Part shown: piece after piece, positions 13,501 through 24,400 of the stretch
How the letters are laid out: each line of letters opens with the position of its first letter
How positions within the stretch are numbered: the first letter of the stretch is position 1
Notes under the pieces: model-generated
What the model was told of the DNA's origin: nothing
The model's database searches: none
The model's input: only the letters and a program-made list of their open reading frames with translations
Translations under genes and position numbers: made by a program
Source: Macrostomum hystrix
Lineage: Eukaryota; Platyhelminthes; Macrostomidae
Length of the DNA: 64,000 nucleotides
Direction of reading: 5' to 3'
Assembly (NCBI GenBank): GCA_950097015.1
Contig: CATNEN010000002.1
Span: 7,406,501-7,470,500 of the forward strand

Positions 13501-16500
13501 GCTTTTTTTCCCTATAATTAGGTTGATGTGACAAGCTCCGCGTGACACCGCGGACTCAAACCAGACCCCAAGCCATTTGGTGTCGTAAAATTTGAGTCGC
13601 ATGCGGTGTCTGATCAGATTCCGGGTCATCATTTTTTATACTGTCGCAAAATTAGGATGCCATTCTTTTTTTCTGTTCCGGGATCTGCAAACTGATTAGG
13701 CTGGGGATCTCGGAGGCGGCATATGATTAGGCTTCACGATTTTCCAGGTGGCGAGGACTCAAGTTACTGCGCGCCTGTATGACACGCTGGATGAGATTAA
13801 CTGGCCATGCTCAGATTGTGGGACAATAAACTCCAATGAGGCACCGATGAATTGGAGCTCAACTGGGATCAAATGACCCTCGGATTGTGAGCACACTGCT
13901 CAACCTTGGATTCCAAGGGGTAACCATTTAGCATTGCTCAATGGGGTCAAATGATCTTTTAATTTGTAAGGAGGATAGAGTTGGGTTTTGATTCTATAAG
14001 GGGTCAGCTGACCTCCTTAAAATGAGGAAGGTCAAATGACCCTTCGATTTCCAAGGGAGGTCAAATGACCCTTCGATTTCCAAGGGAGGTCAAATGACAA
14101 CTTCGATTTCTAAGGGAGGTCAAATGACCCTTCGATTTCCAAGGGAGGTCAAATGACCCTTCGATTTCCAAGGGAGGTCAAATGACCCTTCTATTTCCAA
14201 GGGAGGTCAAATGACCCTTCGATTTCCAAGGGAGGTCAAATGAGCCTTCGATTTCCAAGGGAGGTCAAATGACCCTTCTATTTCCAAGGGAGGTCAAATG
14301 ACAACTTCGATTTCTAAGGGAGGTCAAATGACCCTTCGAATTCCAAGGGAGGTCAAATGACCCTTCAATTTCTAAGGGAGGTCAAATGACCCTTCGATTT
14401 CTAAGGGAGGTCAAATGATCCTTCGATTTCTAAGGGAGGTCAAATGACCCTTCGATTTCTAAGGGAGGTCAAATGATCCTTCGATTTCCAAGGGAGGTCA
14501 AATGACCCTTCGATTTCTAAGGGAGGTCAAATGAGCCTTCGATTTCTAAGGAAGGTCAAATGAGCCTTCGATTTGCAAAACATCAAAAACACGGGGGGTC
14601 AAAAACACGTTCGATTTGAAGAGTCAAGTAAAATTGGAGCCGTTCGCAGCCAGTGCCCAACAGGTTCGTCATCTCACTAGACAGATCGAAAAAGGCAGGG
14701 GCTCACGAGTTCGTTGACCCGGGCGAGACCTCCGCGGGACATCCGGAATTCCAGAATCGAATCAGGCCTCGAGTCCCGGGTCAGAAACCCGCCCCAAAGA
14801 TTGGGAGAATGGGAAGTCAGAGACGGTGTCTGCCGCGGTGATCACGCGAGAGAATGAAGCGGCATTGCCGGGAGCAGCGCCAGGGGATCAGGGATCTGCC
14901 CCCCTCCTCCGTCGCTCGGCAGAAACACTGTTACGTCATCATTTCTGGGATTATCAGCTTGACCGAGGGCCGCCAAGCGAGAAACGAGGGGGAAAGACAT
15001 GGGGAACAAACTGGTGGGGAGGATTATAGTCAAGGAGAATAAAATAAGACTTGCTCGACTGGTGAAAGTCTGTTTGAATTCTGAGCACACAGGCTGGGAT
15101 TTTCTATTTCTCGGCTGATTCTCCCACCGCCGCCCCATCAGCGCAGTTTTCCTTTCCCATTAGAGATTTCCCCATGAATGACCGCCAGCAGCTGCTCGGT
15201 CACCTTTCTGATTTCCCCGCCTCCTTGCCGGACTGGTACCCCCAAACAGGCTACGAGTGTCACGTTGCCGGGGCGGGTCAGTGTCTCGACTCCCAGTGAG
15301 TCACCGAGGCTGTCAGAACGTCGGCAGGGTCATCAGGTGCCAGATGGCCTGTCAGCGGTCAATGACCGGGCAAGGAATTCAATGACAACATCGGACTGAA
15401 TAATCAAAGCTGGAAGGGTCAATGGGTCGGCGCTGTCACCTGGATGGCAGGTTTTTGACTACTTTCAGACCCCCGTGACAAAATCTATTCAACTGGGAAT
15501 CATTGCAGCGTCTCATTCCATCTGTGATAACGTCTGACCAACCAGCATGTCTCACACTCTTTCTACTCTCTCACATCTCTCTCTACTTCTCACTCCATCT
15601 CTCCCTTCTCACTCCATCTCTCCCTTCTCACTCCATCTCTCCCTTCTCACTCTATCTCTCCCTTCTCACTCCATCTCTCCCTTCTCACTTCATCTCTCCC
15701 TTCTCACTCCATCTCTCCCTACTTCTCACTCCATCTCTCCCTTCTTCTCACTCCATCTCTCCCTACTTCTCACTCCATCTCTCCCTACTTCTCACTCCAT
15801 CTCTCCCTTCTTCCCACTCCATCTCTCTCTACTTCTCACTCCATCTCTCCCTTCTTCTCACTCCATCTCTCTCTACTTCTCACTCCATCTCTCCCTACTT
15901 CTCACTCCATCTCTCCCTACTTCTCACTCCATCTCTCCCTTTTTCTCGCCAGATCTCTCTGGGAGCTTATTTTCTCCTCAATCCTCTATTCACATTATTT
16001 TCTGAGCACCCAGCTCGAACTGTTGTTCATATTTTCGTTTGGTTTGTTTTAATTCAAGTTGTGAAACTTTATTTTTGTCTCGCGCGCGTCCCAGTACTCA
16101 AACAATGCGGCATCAAATTTCAAAGTCTACTCATAATTTTAAAACACCCACTGCAAGCAGTTCGCAGTGGCGCAATTCAATCTATCAATCAAAAATCAAC
16201 TTCCGAAATAGTTTTTCCAGTTCCCATTCTTTTAAAAAGGCCCCTCTACACATTTCAGCAACCAGCCAGCACTTGTACACTTCTCTGTCTCAATTTCAAA
16301 ACTTTTTTACCAACAAAATCTTAACCAGCAAAATATGATGGATGTGTGACCTGAATGGTGGTTTTGTTTAATCAACAGAGACAGACAGACCGCTTTGAGA
16401 GAATGAGATAAGTCTGTTGCGTCACAAGTTCCCTGGCGGACTCGTGACTGACAGGCGGAGAGGGGCGCCCCACCCACCCCACCTCCGCCACCGACCCTAA

Positions 16501-19500
16501 TGGAGGGAAAAGTGGACAATTTTCTTGAATTGTGTGGCAATTGGTCTGAAGTGGCTTTGAACTGGCCCTGTAAATGGCACGCGTATATATAAAATGCATA
16601 CACACAAAGTATGAGTATAGATAGTAAGGTCAGAATCTTCCAGCACAGAATGGGTCTAATTAAGCCTCGATTCACGCACAGTTTCGATACATATAGGCGG
16701 CCTCACTTACTTAATTCAATGGTCTGAATGGTTGCCGGGGCTGTCAAACACAATGGTTAAGAATTTCTACCGACGAAATTTCGTAGCTGAAACATGTTAA
16801 ATCAGTGAATTAGCTTTCAGTGGTATTGTTTCTTACGAACAAATTATTACACAATAATCACCTCGAACATTGCTAAACACTTTCCAGGAGTCTCACTGAC
16901 ATCTTATTTAAAAGCTGTTTTAAATCTCATCTTAAATCTCAATAAAATCTCCTCTGCAATCTCATTGAAATCTCATTTGCGAACTCATTAAAATCTTACC
17001 TGTAATCTCACCTCGAAACTCATTGAAGTCCCATCTGTAATCCCATCTGGAATCTCATCTAGAATCTCATCTGGAATCTCATTCGGATCTCATGCGGCAT
17101 CTCATCTGGAATCTCATCTAGAATCTCATCCGAAATTTCATCCGGAATGTCACCCGGAATCTCATTTGGAATCTCATGCGGCATCTTATCTAGAATCTCA
17201 TCCGGAATCTCATCCGGAATCTTATTCGGAATCTCATGCGGAATCTTATCTGGAATCTCATCTAGAATCTCATCCGGAATCTCATCCGGAATCTTATTCG
17301 GAATCTCATGCGGCATCTTATCTGGAATCTTATCTAGAATCTCATCTGGAATCTCATCCAGAATCTCATCCGGAATCTCATTCGGAATCTCATCTGGAAT
17401 CTCATCTAGAATCTCATCCGGAATCTCATCTAGAATCTCATGCAGCATCTAATCCGAAATCTCATTGCAGGTGAAGGTGGTTGCCTACCCGCCGCCCAAT
17501 CCGGTAATTTGCACTTTTGACAACGCGTCCTTCAACGCGCCGGAACCCGAACTGCTGCAGCCCTATAATGAGCGAGACAATAGCGTGATCTACCTGATCA
17601 GGTGAGATGAAACTTTTAAAACTGAACAGCTAAGTGAACGTCATTTGCTTACCCTAATACTCAAGGTTATACTCAGACTTTAGTCGATTTTGCTTTTCCG
17701 TCTTATTTCGGTCCCTCTCGAACGAGGTTCATTGTAGCAATTTTGTCTCTACACTAGAGAGACAAAGGGAATCCCAAAATGGGGAATCCTCTATTTTCTA
17801 TAGGAAATCTGACAACTTTTTAACTGGGAATAAAAAACTCAATGAATTGAAAATTGCAGCAAACAGGGAATCCCAAGAATGAGAAAAATCACTTGAACTT
17901 AAAAAATCCCAACATGGGAAATCACTGAATACTTGGGGAATCCTAATATTGGGAACCACATTTGAAATGGGAAATCCCAATATGGGGAGCTTCTTTTGAA
18001 ATGGGAAATCCCAATATTGGGAACCTCCTTTGAAATGGGAAATCCCAATATGGGGAGCTTCTTTTGAAATGGGAAATCCCAATATTGGGAACCACATTTG
18101 AAATGGTAAATCCCAATATGGGAAGCTTCTTTTGAAATGGGAAATTCCAATATTGGGAACCTCTTGAGAAATTGGAAATCCCAACATTGGGAGCCTTTTT
18201 TAAATAGAAAATCCTAATATTGGGAACCCTCTTGTGAAATGGGAAATCAAATCCCAGAATTGCAACCATTCTCTCCTCCACAAGGCTGTCTAACAGTCTC
18301 CCAGGCAACGAAACCAGGGCCCGCTGCGCCACCGAGAACAGCTTCGGCCGCGCCATCCTGTCGGTCCACCTGACCGCCCTGGCGCCGCGACCGGAGATCG
18401 TCAGCGAAGGCGCCACGCGCTACCACAACAGCTACGACCTGCGCTGGCAGCACGACGCAGGCGCCAGCGTGGACTCCTACAGAGTTCAGATTGTGTTCAG
18501 GGGCACCGACGATGTGAGCCGGCCTTGAAAGCCTTCTTATTTACACTCGTATGGCCTTAATAAAAGCAGAGACGCCATGCAATGTAGTAAAGCATTGTAG
18601 AAAGTGACGTCATTGTAGAGAGTGACGTCATTGTAGAGAGTGACGCCATTGTTGGAAGTGACGTCATTGTAGAGAGTGACGTCATTGTGGAAAGTGACGC
18701 CATTGTTGGAAGTGACGTCATTGTAGAGAGTGACGTCATTGTAGAGAGTGACGTTATTGAAGAAAGTGACGCCATTATTGGAAGTGACTTCATTGTAGAA
18801 AGTGACGCCATTGTAGAAAGTGACATCATTGTAGAAAGTGACACCATTGTTGAAAATGACGTCATTGTAGAAGGTGACGGGATTGTAGAAAGTGACGCCA
18901 TTGTTGAAAGTGACGTCATTGTAGAAGGTGACGGGATTGTTGAAAGTGAAGTCATTGTAGAAAGTGACGGGATTGTAGAAAGTGACGTCATTGTAGGACG
19001 TGATGCCAATCTAGGATGTTTCGTCACAAAATAACGTCATTAACAGTCTGAATTCACCTATCAAAATGTTAATTTTTCTGTGGTGGGAACTGTAGCACTA
19101 GGGAGTCAAGTGTCTTATATGCTCAAGATCAAATTGGTCTCCTAGGGGCTGAGATTTGAACTCTCGACCCCTCGGTCCCTCTCGAACGAGGTTCATTGTA
19201 GCAATTTTGTCGCTAAATTGTAAAATTGAAAATTTAGCTGTGCATAAAAAATATATACATTTCAACATACAACGCTATAAAAACGTTTAAAGTTAGTTTT
19301 TATAAATAAAAGCTTACTTTCCTACTATCAGTAGGTAGCTGGCAAATCGACGGAATAAAACTGTCAAGAAAAAACATCTAAAACTGACCCCTGCGGCATT
19401 GCAGAACGCCACCACCAGGCAGGAAGATTTTTCAGCGGCATCGGTGCCGTCGCAGAGCGGCCAGCTGACCGACGACAGGGGCGCAGACAAGCGGCAGAGC

Positions 19501-20320
19501 GGCAAAGTGCTGTACGGCCTGCGGGCGGACACTGAGCACGAGATTCGACTAAGCTCCTGCAACCAGCACGGCTGCAGCGAGTTCTCCGAGCCGGTCCGGG
19601 TGCGAACTCAGAGCGAGAGCGGTGAGTTGATTGGTCCTCAACAATAGTGAACGTGGCCCTTTTAAAGTGGTAAAAGTGCTTCTTCGAAGAAAGTCAAGTT
19701 GGTGTTAAAAGCATTCACAAATTTGTCTGTTACAAAACACGTATTAAAAGGTTCTTCAAAACCTATGCAAGGTGGTCCTTAAAAAAATTAAGGACAGTGG
19801 CCCTTAAAACTTGGGAAAAGGTCCTTCTAAGCTTAGGGACAGTGGTTCTTCAAAACCTTAGGAAAGTGGTGCTTTAATGCCAAGGGACAGTGGTCTTTCA
19901 AAACTTAGGGAAAGTGGTGCTTTAATGCCTAGGGACAGTGGTCTTTCAAAACCTAGGGAAAGTGGTCCTTTAAAACCTAGGGAAAGTGGTACTTCAAAGC
20001 CTAGGGAAAGTGGTCCTTCAAAGCCTAGGGAAAGTGGTCCTTCAAAGCCTAGGGAAAGTGGTCCTTCAAAGCCAAGGGAAAGTGGTCCTTCAAAGCCTAG
20101 GGAAAGTGGTCCTTCAAAGCCTAGGGAAAGTGGTACTTCAAAACCTAGGGAAAGTGGTCCTCTAAAACCTAGGGAAAGTGGTCCTTCAAAACCTAGGGAA
20201 TGTGGCCCTACAAAAGCAAATGCACAAAATACTAAAAACGCACTTCTTTCTGTCACCAAATTCCAGTCAAGACATTCAACGATCCAGCAAACCCTGTAAA
20301 AGCTCTGCTAGATCCGAATG
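4373..20320 (+). CDS. Ig/FN3 adhesion-type protein gene (span of six exons, partial)
   Basis: Six exons (4373-4535, 7691-7758, 17471-17601, 18297-18513, 19405-19621, 20267-20320) join in frame, with matching phases at every junction, into 283 residues. In order they give the end of one Ig domain (DVGDYRCEAES, the DxGxYxC signature), a second Ig domain (Cys in NPVICTFDN, second Cys in ARCATENSFG), then one fibronectin III domain (LRW near its start, SSCNQHGCSEFSEPV at its end). N-glycosylation sequons NAT, NAS, NET and NAT are present. The family is extracellular cell-adhesion or receptor protein; I do not recognise the orthologue (sidestep, fasciclin and nephrin-like proteins are all possible). 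The N-terminus and earlier Ig domains must lie left of the window or in exons not recognised in the first 4.3 kb. No transmembrane segment was found. The gene converges on CASK. Confidence 0.75.
4605..5625. repeat. 16-bp tandem array
   Basis: About 60 copies of TCATTCTAGAAATTGG, cleanest between 5080 and 5260 and degenerate at both edges. Each good copy carries the palindrome TTCTAGAA. It fills the start of Ig/FN3 intron 1. Confidence 0.95.
5668..5795. repeat. 23-bp tandem array within a SINE fragment
   Basis: Five to six copies with core CAGATGTACACAGGTTATCA. The sequence just after (GTTGCGGGTGTCGCCAAATG, 5803-5822) matches the SINE body, and the unit itself resembles the SINE segment CAGATGTACACACC, so the array appears to have grown out of a SINE copy. 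Confidence 0.85.
6255..6825. repeat. 30-bp tandem array
   Basis: About 19 copies; core TAGATTAGTTTGGAGTGAGG. Two or three unit variants recur in order, giving a longer secondary period. Confidence 0.95.
7327..7650. repeat. 14-bp tandem array
   Basis: About 23 copies alternating CCTGATAGCAGGGA and CCTGATAGCAATGA. It ends 40 bases before exon b of the Ig/FN3 gene. Confidence 0.97.
7691..7758 (+). CDS. Ig/FN3 gene, exon b: start of second Ig domain
   Basis: A 68-base exon between acceptor ATTTGCAG and donor GTGAGT. It encodes QPRFELNEVIRYTPVGQQED and IQ, an inter-domain linker and A-strand-like segment. Phase 1 in and phase 0 out match its neighbours. It is too short to identify alone; the phase match and the position between two Ig exons support it. 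Confidence 0.65.
8140..8430. repeat. 12-bp tandem array
   Basis: About 24 copies of GAGAGGTAGAGT and its variant with GCGACA. Purine-rich on the plus strand. Confidence 0.95.
8642..8892 (-). CDS. Candidate small secreted peptide exon inside an intron of the Ig/FN3 gene
   Basis: The frame starting at ATG 8872 begins MSKLCLFLLVLSLHSILLGH then VAEA, a textbook signal peptide. An acidic/basic stretch, a run of Ala from a GCC/GCG repeat, and WCSKRSSSGRGYCHRR follow, with a stop at 8642. A fair acceptor (TTTCTTGTAG) lies just upstream of the ATG at 8893. The other frames also stay open here because of the GC-rich repeat, so a splice or frameshift could give a different tail (one alternative ends DCLELSLQPHCDIVEY). 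It resembles a neuropeptide precursor in layout only; no family is recognised. Confidence 0.33.
9187..10500. repeat. 22-bp tandem array
   Basis: About 60 copies; core TTTGACATTCCAAATCCATT with alternatives TCGA/AATT/CATT at one junction. Length is very constant, substitutions common. Confidence 0.97.
11655..12040. repeat. 25-bp tandem array, degenerate at the right
   Basis: About 14 copies; core TTAGGGTGTCCACATCATAG. The TTAGGG inside is part of a longer unit and is not telomeric. Confidence 0.92.
12773..13310. repeat. 34-bp tandem array
   Basis: About 16 copies; core GAAGATCGAGAAATTCAGGA followed by CTTCAGGTAGGTTA. Confidence 0.97.
13925..14575. repeat. 29-bp tandem array
   Basis: About 20 copies; core GGGAGGTCAAATGACCCTTC. 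The GGTCAAATGACC part is an imperfect palindrome. Confidence 0.97.
14576..15554. other. GC-rich intronic stretch
   Basis: Rich in CpG and short open frames on both strands (for example a 98-codon minus frame at 14842-15138), but no recognisable protein and no phase-matched exon. It lies within Ig/FN3 intron 2. Confidence 0.35.
15555..15950. repeat. 19-22-bp pyrimidine-rich tandem array
   Basis: About 19 copies of CTTCTCACTCCATCTCTCC with a CTA/CTT spacer present in some. Strong strand asymmetry (almost no G on the plus strand). Confidence 0.93.
16915..17460. repeat. 12-bp tandem array
   Basis: About 35 good copies of GAATCTCATCCG and variants from 17041 on, with decayed copies before. TCCGGA and TCTAGA palindromes recur. 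It ends 11 bases before exon c of the Ig/FN3 gene. Confidence 0.95.
17471..17601 (+). CDS. Ig/FN3 gene, exon c: Ig B-C strands
   Basis: Acceptor CATTGCAG and donor GTGAGA enclose an open frame starting VKVVAYPPPNPVICTFDNAS, which has the first conserved Ig cysteine and an N-glycosylation sequon (NAS), and ending SVIYLI. It follows directly on the 12-bp tandem array that fills the end of the preceding intron. Confidence 0.75.
17712..17751. repeat. 40-bp dispersed repeat shared with 19171-19210
   Basis: TCGGTCCCTCTCGAACGAGG followed by TTCATTGTAGCAATTTTGTC is found here and again at 19171, in adjacent introns. The second copy is joined to a tRNA-like B-box, so both are probably SINE remnants. 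Confidence 0.55.
17770..18255. repeat. 34-bp tandem array with 14-bp palindrome
   Basis: About 12 copies in which TCCCAATATTGGGA, a perfect 14-base palindrome, alternates with TCCCAATATGGGGA. It makes up most of the 695-bp intron 3 of the Ig/FN3 gene. Confidence 0.95.
18297..18513 (+). CDS. Ig/FN3 gene, exon d: Ig F-G strands and start of FN3
   Basis: Acceptor CTAACAG and donor GTGAGC enclose 217 bases. The product reads SLPGNETRARCATENSFGRA (F-strand Cys then the usual N-x-x-G turn), closing the Ig domain. It then runs through APRPEIVSEG into YDLRWQHDAGASVDSYRVQI, whose Trp is typical of a fibronectin III B strand. It ends in phase 0. Confidence 0.8.
18591..19005. repeat. 18-bp tandem array containing CRE-type sites
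   Basis: About 23 copies of TGTAGAGAGTGACGTCAT and variants. Many copies keep TGACGTCA, the full palindromic cAMP-response element. It lies in Ig/FN3 intron 4. Confidence 0.97.
19085..19215 (-). mobile_element. tRNA-like SINE fragment in Ig/FN3 intron 4
   Basis: On the minus strand GTCGAGAGTTCAAATCTC fits a B-box. Downstream lie AAGACACTTGACTCCCTAG, similar to sequence near 51850-51880 and 52130. The 40 bases at 19171-19210 also occur at 17712-17751 in the previous intron. Confidence 0.4.
19405..19621 (+). CDS. Ig/FN3 gene, exon e: rest of the FN3 domain
   Basis: Acceptor GCATTGCAG and donor GTGAGT. The exon encodes NATTRQEDFSAAS, then VLYGLRADTEHEIRLSSCNQ and HGCSEFSEPVRVRT. The L-x-P/A-x-T-x-Y/H and N-x-x-G-x-S-x-x-S-E-P pattern is the F-G strand signature of FN3. 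Two Cys flank the G-strand turn. Confidence 0.8.
19795..20210. repeat. 24-bp tandem array
   Basis: About 17 copies; core AGTGGTCCTTCAAAGCCTAG. CCTAGG is kept in most. It fills much of the 645-bp intron 5 of the Ig/FN3 gene. Confidence 0.95.
20267..20320 (+). CDS. Ig/FN3 gene, exon f: membrane-proximal linker
   Basis: A 54-base exon between acceptor AAATTCCAG and donor GTGAGC. It encodes VKTFNDPANPVKALLDPN, a Pro/Asn-rich stretch after the FN3 domain, and ends one base into a Gly/Ala/Glu codon. If the donor is not used, the frame runs on to a stop at 20338, which would give a short alternative end. Confidence 0.55.
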
Positions 20321-20339
20321 GTGAGCGAAATTTCAGTTA

Positions 20340-21396
20340 AAAGAAATTTTCACGTCGAGTGTTTAAATTTCTACTGCTATTCCACTGTCTGTTGTTGATT
20401 GACACATTATCTACAAATTCCAATACCCGTCACAGCTGCTTCAATCGCCCGGACTGTATCAGTCCAGCTGTTGTCTATGGCCATACTCGCGACAGGCAGC
20501 CTTCAGCTGTCGGTGTAGACTGCAACGGCTTCCGGAAGCAAGCTACTGAGTTTTCTGCAACAAAAAACTTCAGAAAGAGTTAATTGAAGTATGAGAAAAT
20601 GGCCCTGGTTTGGAAAGTTATATTCCGTCAAACAATTCTGATACCATTGTCATGATAATAGGTAATTTGCTTTTCTAATCCGTGACTTATTGCTTGATTA
20701 CTAAAATTAATTTACTATGTGTTTGAAATTATTTATTTTTATTGACAACTGTAATTAGAAATTTTCAAATAAAAAATAAAAAATAACTACTCAGCAGCTG
20801 TGGAAGGAAAAGTATTTAATTTAAGATGACATAAAATCCCTTAAACTAATTGTTTAATCAAACAATTGTTAATCTAGCTTTATGTTAAAAAATGGAGTAG
20901 CATTTTTCGATTCAGGAAATTGTCACTATAATTCTGTACGCTTAGCTTTTGCTACATTACGCATTAAAACTTCAAATACCTTACTTTTTTTGCTTGAATA
21001 CGATTATCTAATACTATGCAATTTCTGCTTCATATTGCTGGTCAGACACGGACATACTCCAGAATTTCATTATTCTCCCCAGTATATCAACTCAAACACC
21101 TCCACTAATTGTATGTGAATCTACTTGTATTTCTGCTGTTTCTTTGGCTTGCTTCGAAGCGCAGCTATATGCTACTTATTGCGATGCTTAGTAAGTAGCA
21201 TGGATAGAAATTTTGTCAGAAATTTATTGATGATTGTCCACGCACTAAAGAACTCAATTTAACTGATCAAAGCAAGGAAATAAACAGTGCAGTATATACT
21301 CATGATGTACTACTACATAATTGATATATTATAGTACTATTGCTCTGAACTTAAATATCAACACACTTACTCGTATTTGTGTTTTGCCTTATACAG
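20340..21396. other. AT-rich stretch after the last firm Ig/FN3 exon
   Basis: No array and no firm exon. AATAAAAAATAAAAAATAAC near 20768 could supply a polyadenylation signal if the gene ends by read-through at 20338. Confidence 0.3.
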
Positions 21397-21446
21397 AATA
21401 TACAAATTACGACAACACAACTGAGATTAGCATCACTACTCAATAG
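21397..21446 (+). CDS. Candidate terminal exon of the Ig/FN3 gene (option 1)
   Basis: A pyrimidine-rich acceptor (TTGCCTTATACAG) precedes an open frame in the phase required by exon f. It encodes EYTNYDNTTEISITTQ and then a TAG stop. If it is real, the protein ends without a membrane segment and the 20-bp array lies in the 3' UTR. The evidence is only phase and splice site, so chance is a fair alternative. Confidence 0.18.
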
Positions 21447-21495
21447 AACTAATCAGTCTAATACTCGTACATCCCAACTCAATCTGACATCCAAC

Positions 21496-24400
21496 AAACA
21501 AATCCCTACTCAGTCAAACAAATCCCTACTCAGTCAAACAAATCCCTACTCAGTCAAACAAATCCCTACTCAGTCAAACAAATCCCTACTCAGTGTAACA
21601 AATCCCTACTCAGTGTAACAAATCCCTACTCAGTGTAACAAATCCCTACTCAGTGTAACAAATCCCTACTCAGTCTAACAAATCCCTACTCAGTCAAACA
21701 AATCCCTACTCAGTCAAACAAATCCCTACTCAGTCAAACAAATCCCCACTCAGTCAAACAAATCCCTACTCAGTCAAACAAATCCCTACTCAGTCAAACA
21801 AATCCCTACTCAGTCAAACAAATCCCTACTCAGTGTAACAAATCCCCACTCAGTCAAACAAATCCCTACTCAGTCAAACAAATCCCTACTCAGTCAAACA
21901 AATCCCTACTCAGTGTAACAAATCCCCACTCAGTCAAACAAATCCCCACTCAGTCAAACAAATCCCCACTCAGTCAAACAAATCCCTACTCAGTCAAACA
22001 AATCCCCACTCAGTCAAACAAATCCCCACTCAGTCAAACAAATCCCCACTCAGTCAAACAAATCCCCACTCAGTCAAACAAATCCCCACTCAGTCAAACA
22101 AATCCCTACTCAGTCAAACAAATCCCCACTCAGTCAAACAAATCCCTACTCAGTCAAACAAATCCCTACTCAGTCAAACAAATCCCTACTCAGTCTAACA
22201 AATCCCCACTCAGTCTAACAAATCCCTACTCAGACTAACAAATCCCTATTCAGTGTAACAAATCCCTATTCAGTGTAACAAATCCCCACTCAGTCTAACA
22301 AATCCCCACTCAGTCAAACAAATCCCTACTCAGACTAACAAATCCCTATTCAGTGTAACAAATCCCCACTCAGTCTAACAAATCCCTACTCAGACTAACA
22401 AATCCCTACTCAGTCTAACAAATCCCTACTCAGTCTAACAAATCCCTACTCAGTCTAACAAATCCCTACTCAGTCTAACAAATCCCTACTCAGTCTAACA
22501 AATCCCTACTCAGTCTAACAAATCCCTACTCAGTCAAACAAATCCCTACTCAGTCTAACAAATCCCTACTCAGTCTAACAAATCCCTACTCAGTCTAACA
22601 AATCCCTACTCAGTCAAACAAATCCCCACTCAGTCAAACAAATCCCTACTCAGTCAAACAAATCCCCACTCAGTCAAACAAATCCCTACTCAGTCAAACA
22701 AATCCCTACTCAGTCAAACAAATCCCTACTCAGTCTAACAAATCCCCACTCAGTCTAACAAATCCCTACTCAGACTAACAAATCCCTATTCAGTGTAACA
22801 AATCCCTATTCAGTGTAACAAATCCCCACTCTGTCTAACAAATCCCCACTCAGTCAAACAAATCCCTACTCAGTCAAACAAATCCCTACTCAGACTAACA
22901 AATCCCTATTCAGTGTAACAAATCCCCACTCAGTCTAACAAATCCCTACTCAGTCTAACAAATCCCTACTCAGTCTAACAAATCCCTACTCAGTCTAACA
23001 AATCCCTACTCAGTCTAACAAATCCCTACTCAGTCTAACAAATCCCTACTCAGTCTAACAAATCCCTACTCAGTCAAACAAATCCCTACTCAGTCTAACA
23101 AATCCCTACTCAGTCTAACAAATCCCTACTCAGTCTAACAAATCCCTACTCAGTCAAACAAATCCCCACTAAGTCTAACAAATCCCTACTCAGTCTAACA
23201 AATCCCCACTCAGTCAAACAAATCCCTACTCAGTCAAACAAATCCCTACTCAGTCTAACAAATCCCTACTCAGTCTAACAAATCCCTTCTCAGTCAAACA
23301 AATCCCTACTCAGTCTAACAAATCCCTACTCAGTCTAACAAATCCCCACTCAGTCTAACAAATCCCTACTCAGTCAAACAAATCCCTACTCAGTCTAACA
23401 AATCCCTACTCAGTCTAACAAATCCCTACTCAGTCTAACAAATCCCTACTCAGTCAAACAAATCCCTACTCAGTCTAACAAATCCCTACTCAGTCTAACA
23501 AATCCCTACTCAGTCTAACAAATCCCCACTCAGTCAAACAAATCCCCACTCAGTCTAACAAATCCCTACTCAGTCTAACAAATCCCCACTCAGTCAAACA
23601 AACCCCCACTCAGTCAAACAAATCCCTACTCAGTCTAACAAATCCCTACTCAGTCTAACAAATCCCTACTCAGTCAAACAAATCCCCACTCAGTCAAACA
23701 AATCCCTACTCAGTCAAACAAATCCCTACTCAGTCTAACAAATCCCCACTCAGTCTAACAAATCCCTACTCAGACTAACAAATCCCTATTCAGTGTAACA
23801 AATCCCTACTCAGTCTAACAAATCCCTACTCAGTCTAACAAATCCCCACTCAGTCAAACAAATCCCTACTCAGTCTAACAAATCCCCACTCAGTCAAACA
23901 AATCCCTACTCAGTGTAACAAATCCCTACTCAGTCTAACAAATCCCTACTCAGTCTAACAAATCCCTACTCAGTCTAACAAATCCCTACTCAGTCTAACA
24001 AATCCCTACTCAGTCAAACAAATCCCCACTCAGTCTAACAAATCCCTACTCAGTCTAACAAATCCCCACTCAGTCAAACAAATCCCCACTCAGTCAAACA
24101 AATCCCCACTCAGTCTAACAAATCCCTACTCAGTCTAACAAATCCCCACTCAGTCAAACAAATCCCCACTCAGTCAAACAAATCCCTACTCAGTCTAACA
24201 AATCCCCACTCAGTCAAACAAATCCCCACTCAGTCTAACAAATCCCTACTCAGTCAAACAAATCCCCACTCAGTCAAACAAATCCCTACTCAGTGTAACA
24301 AATCCCTACTCAGTCTAACAAATCCCTACTCAGTCAAACAAATCCCTACTCAGTCAAACAAATCCCCACTCAGTCTAACAAATCCCTACTCAGTCTAACA

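Noticed and set aside
14653-15138. GC-rich frames of 60-98 codons on both strands
   Set aside because: Overlapping frames on opposite strands, no domain, no phase-matched splice sites with the Ig/FN3 gene.
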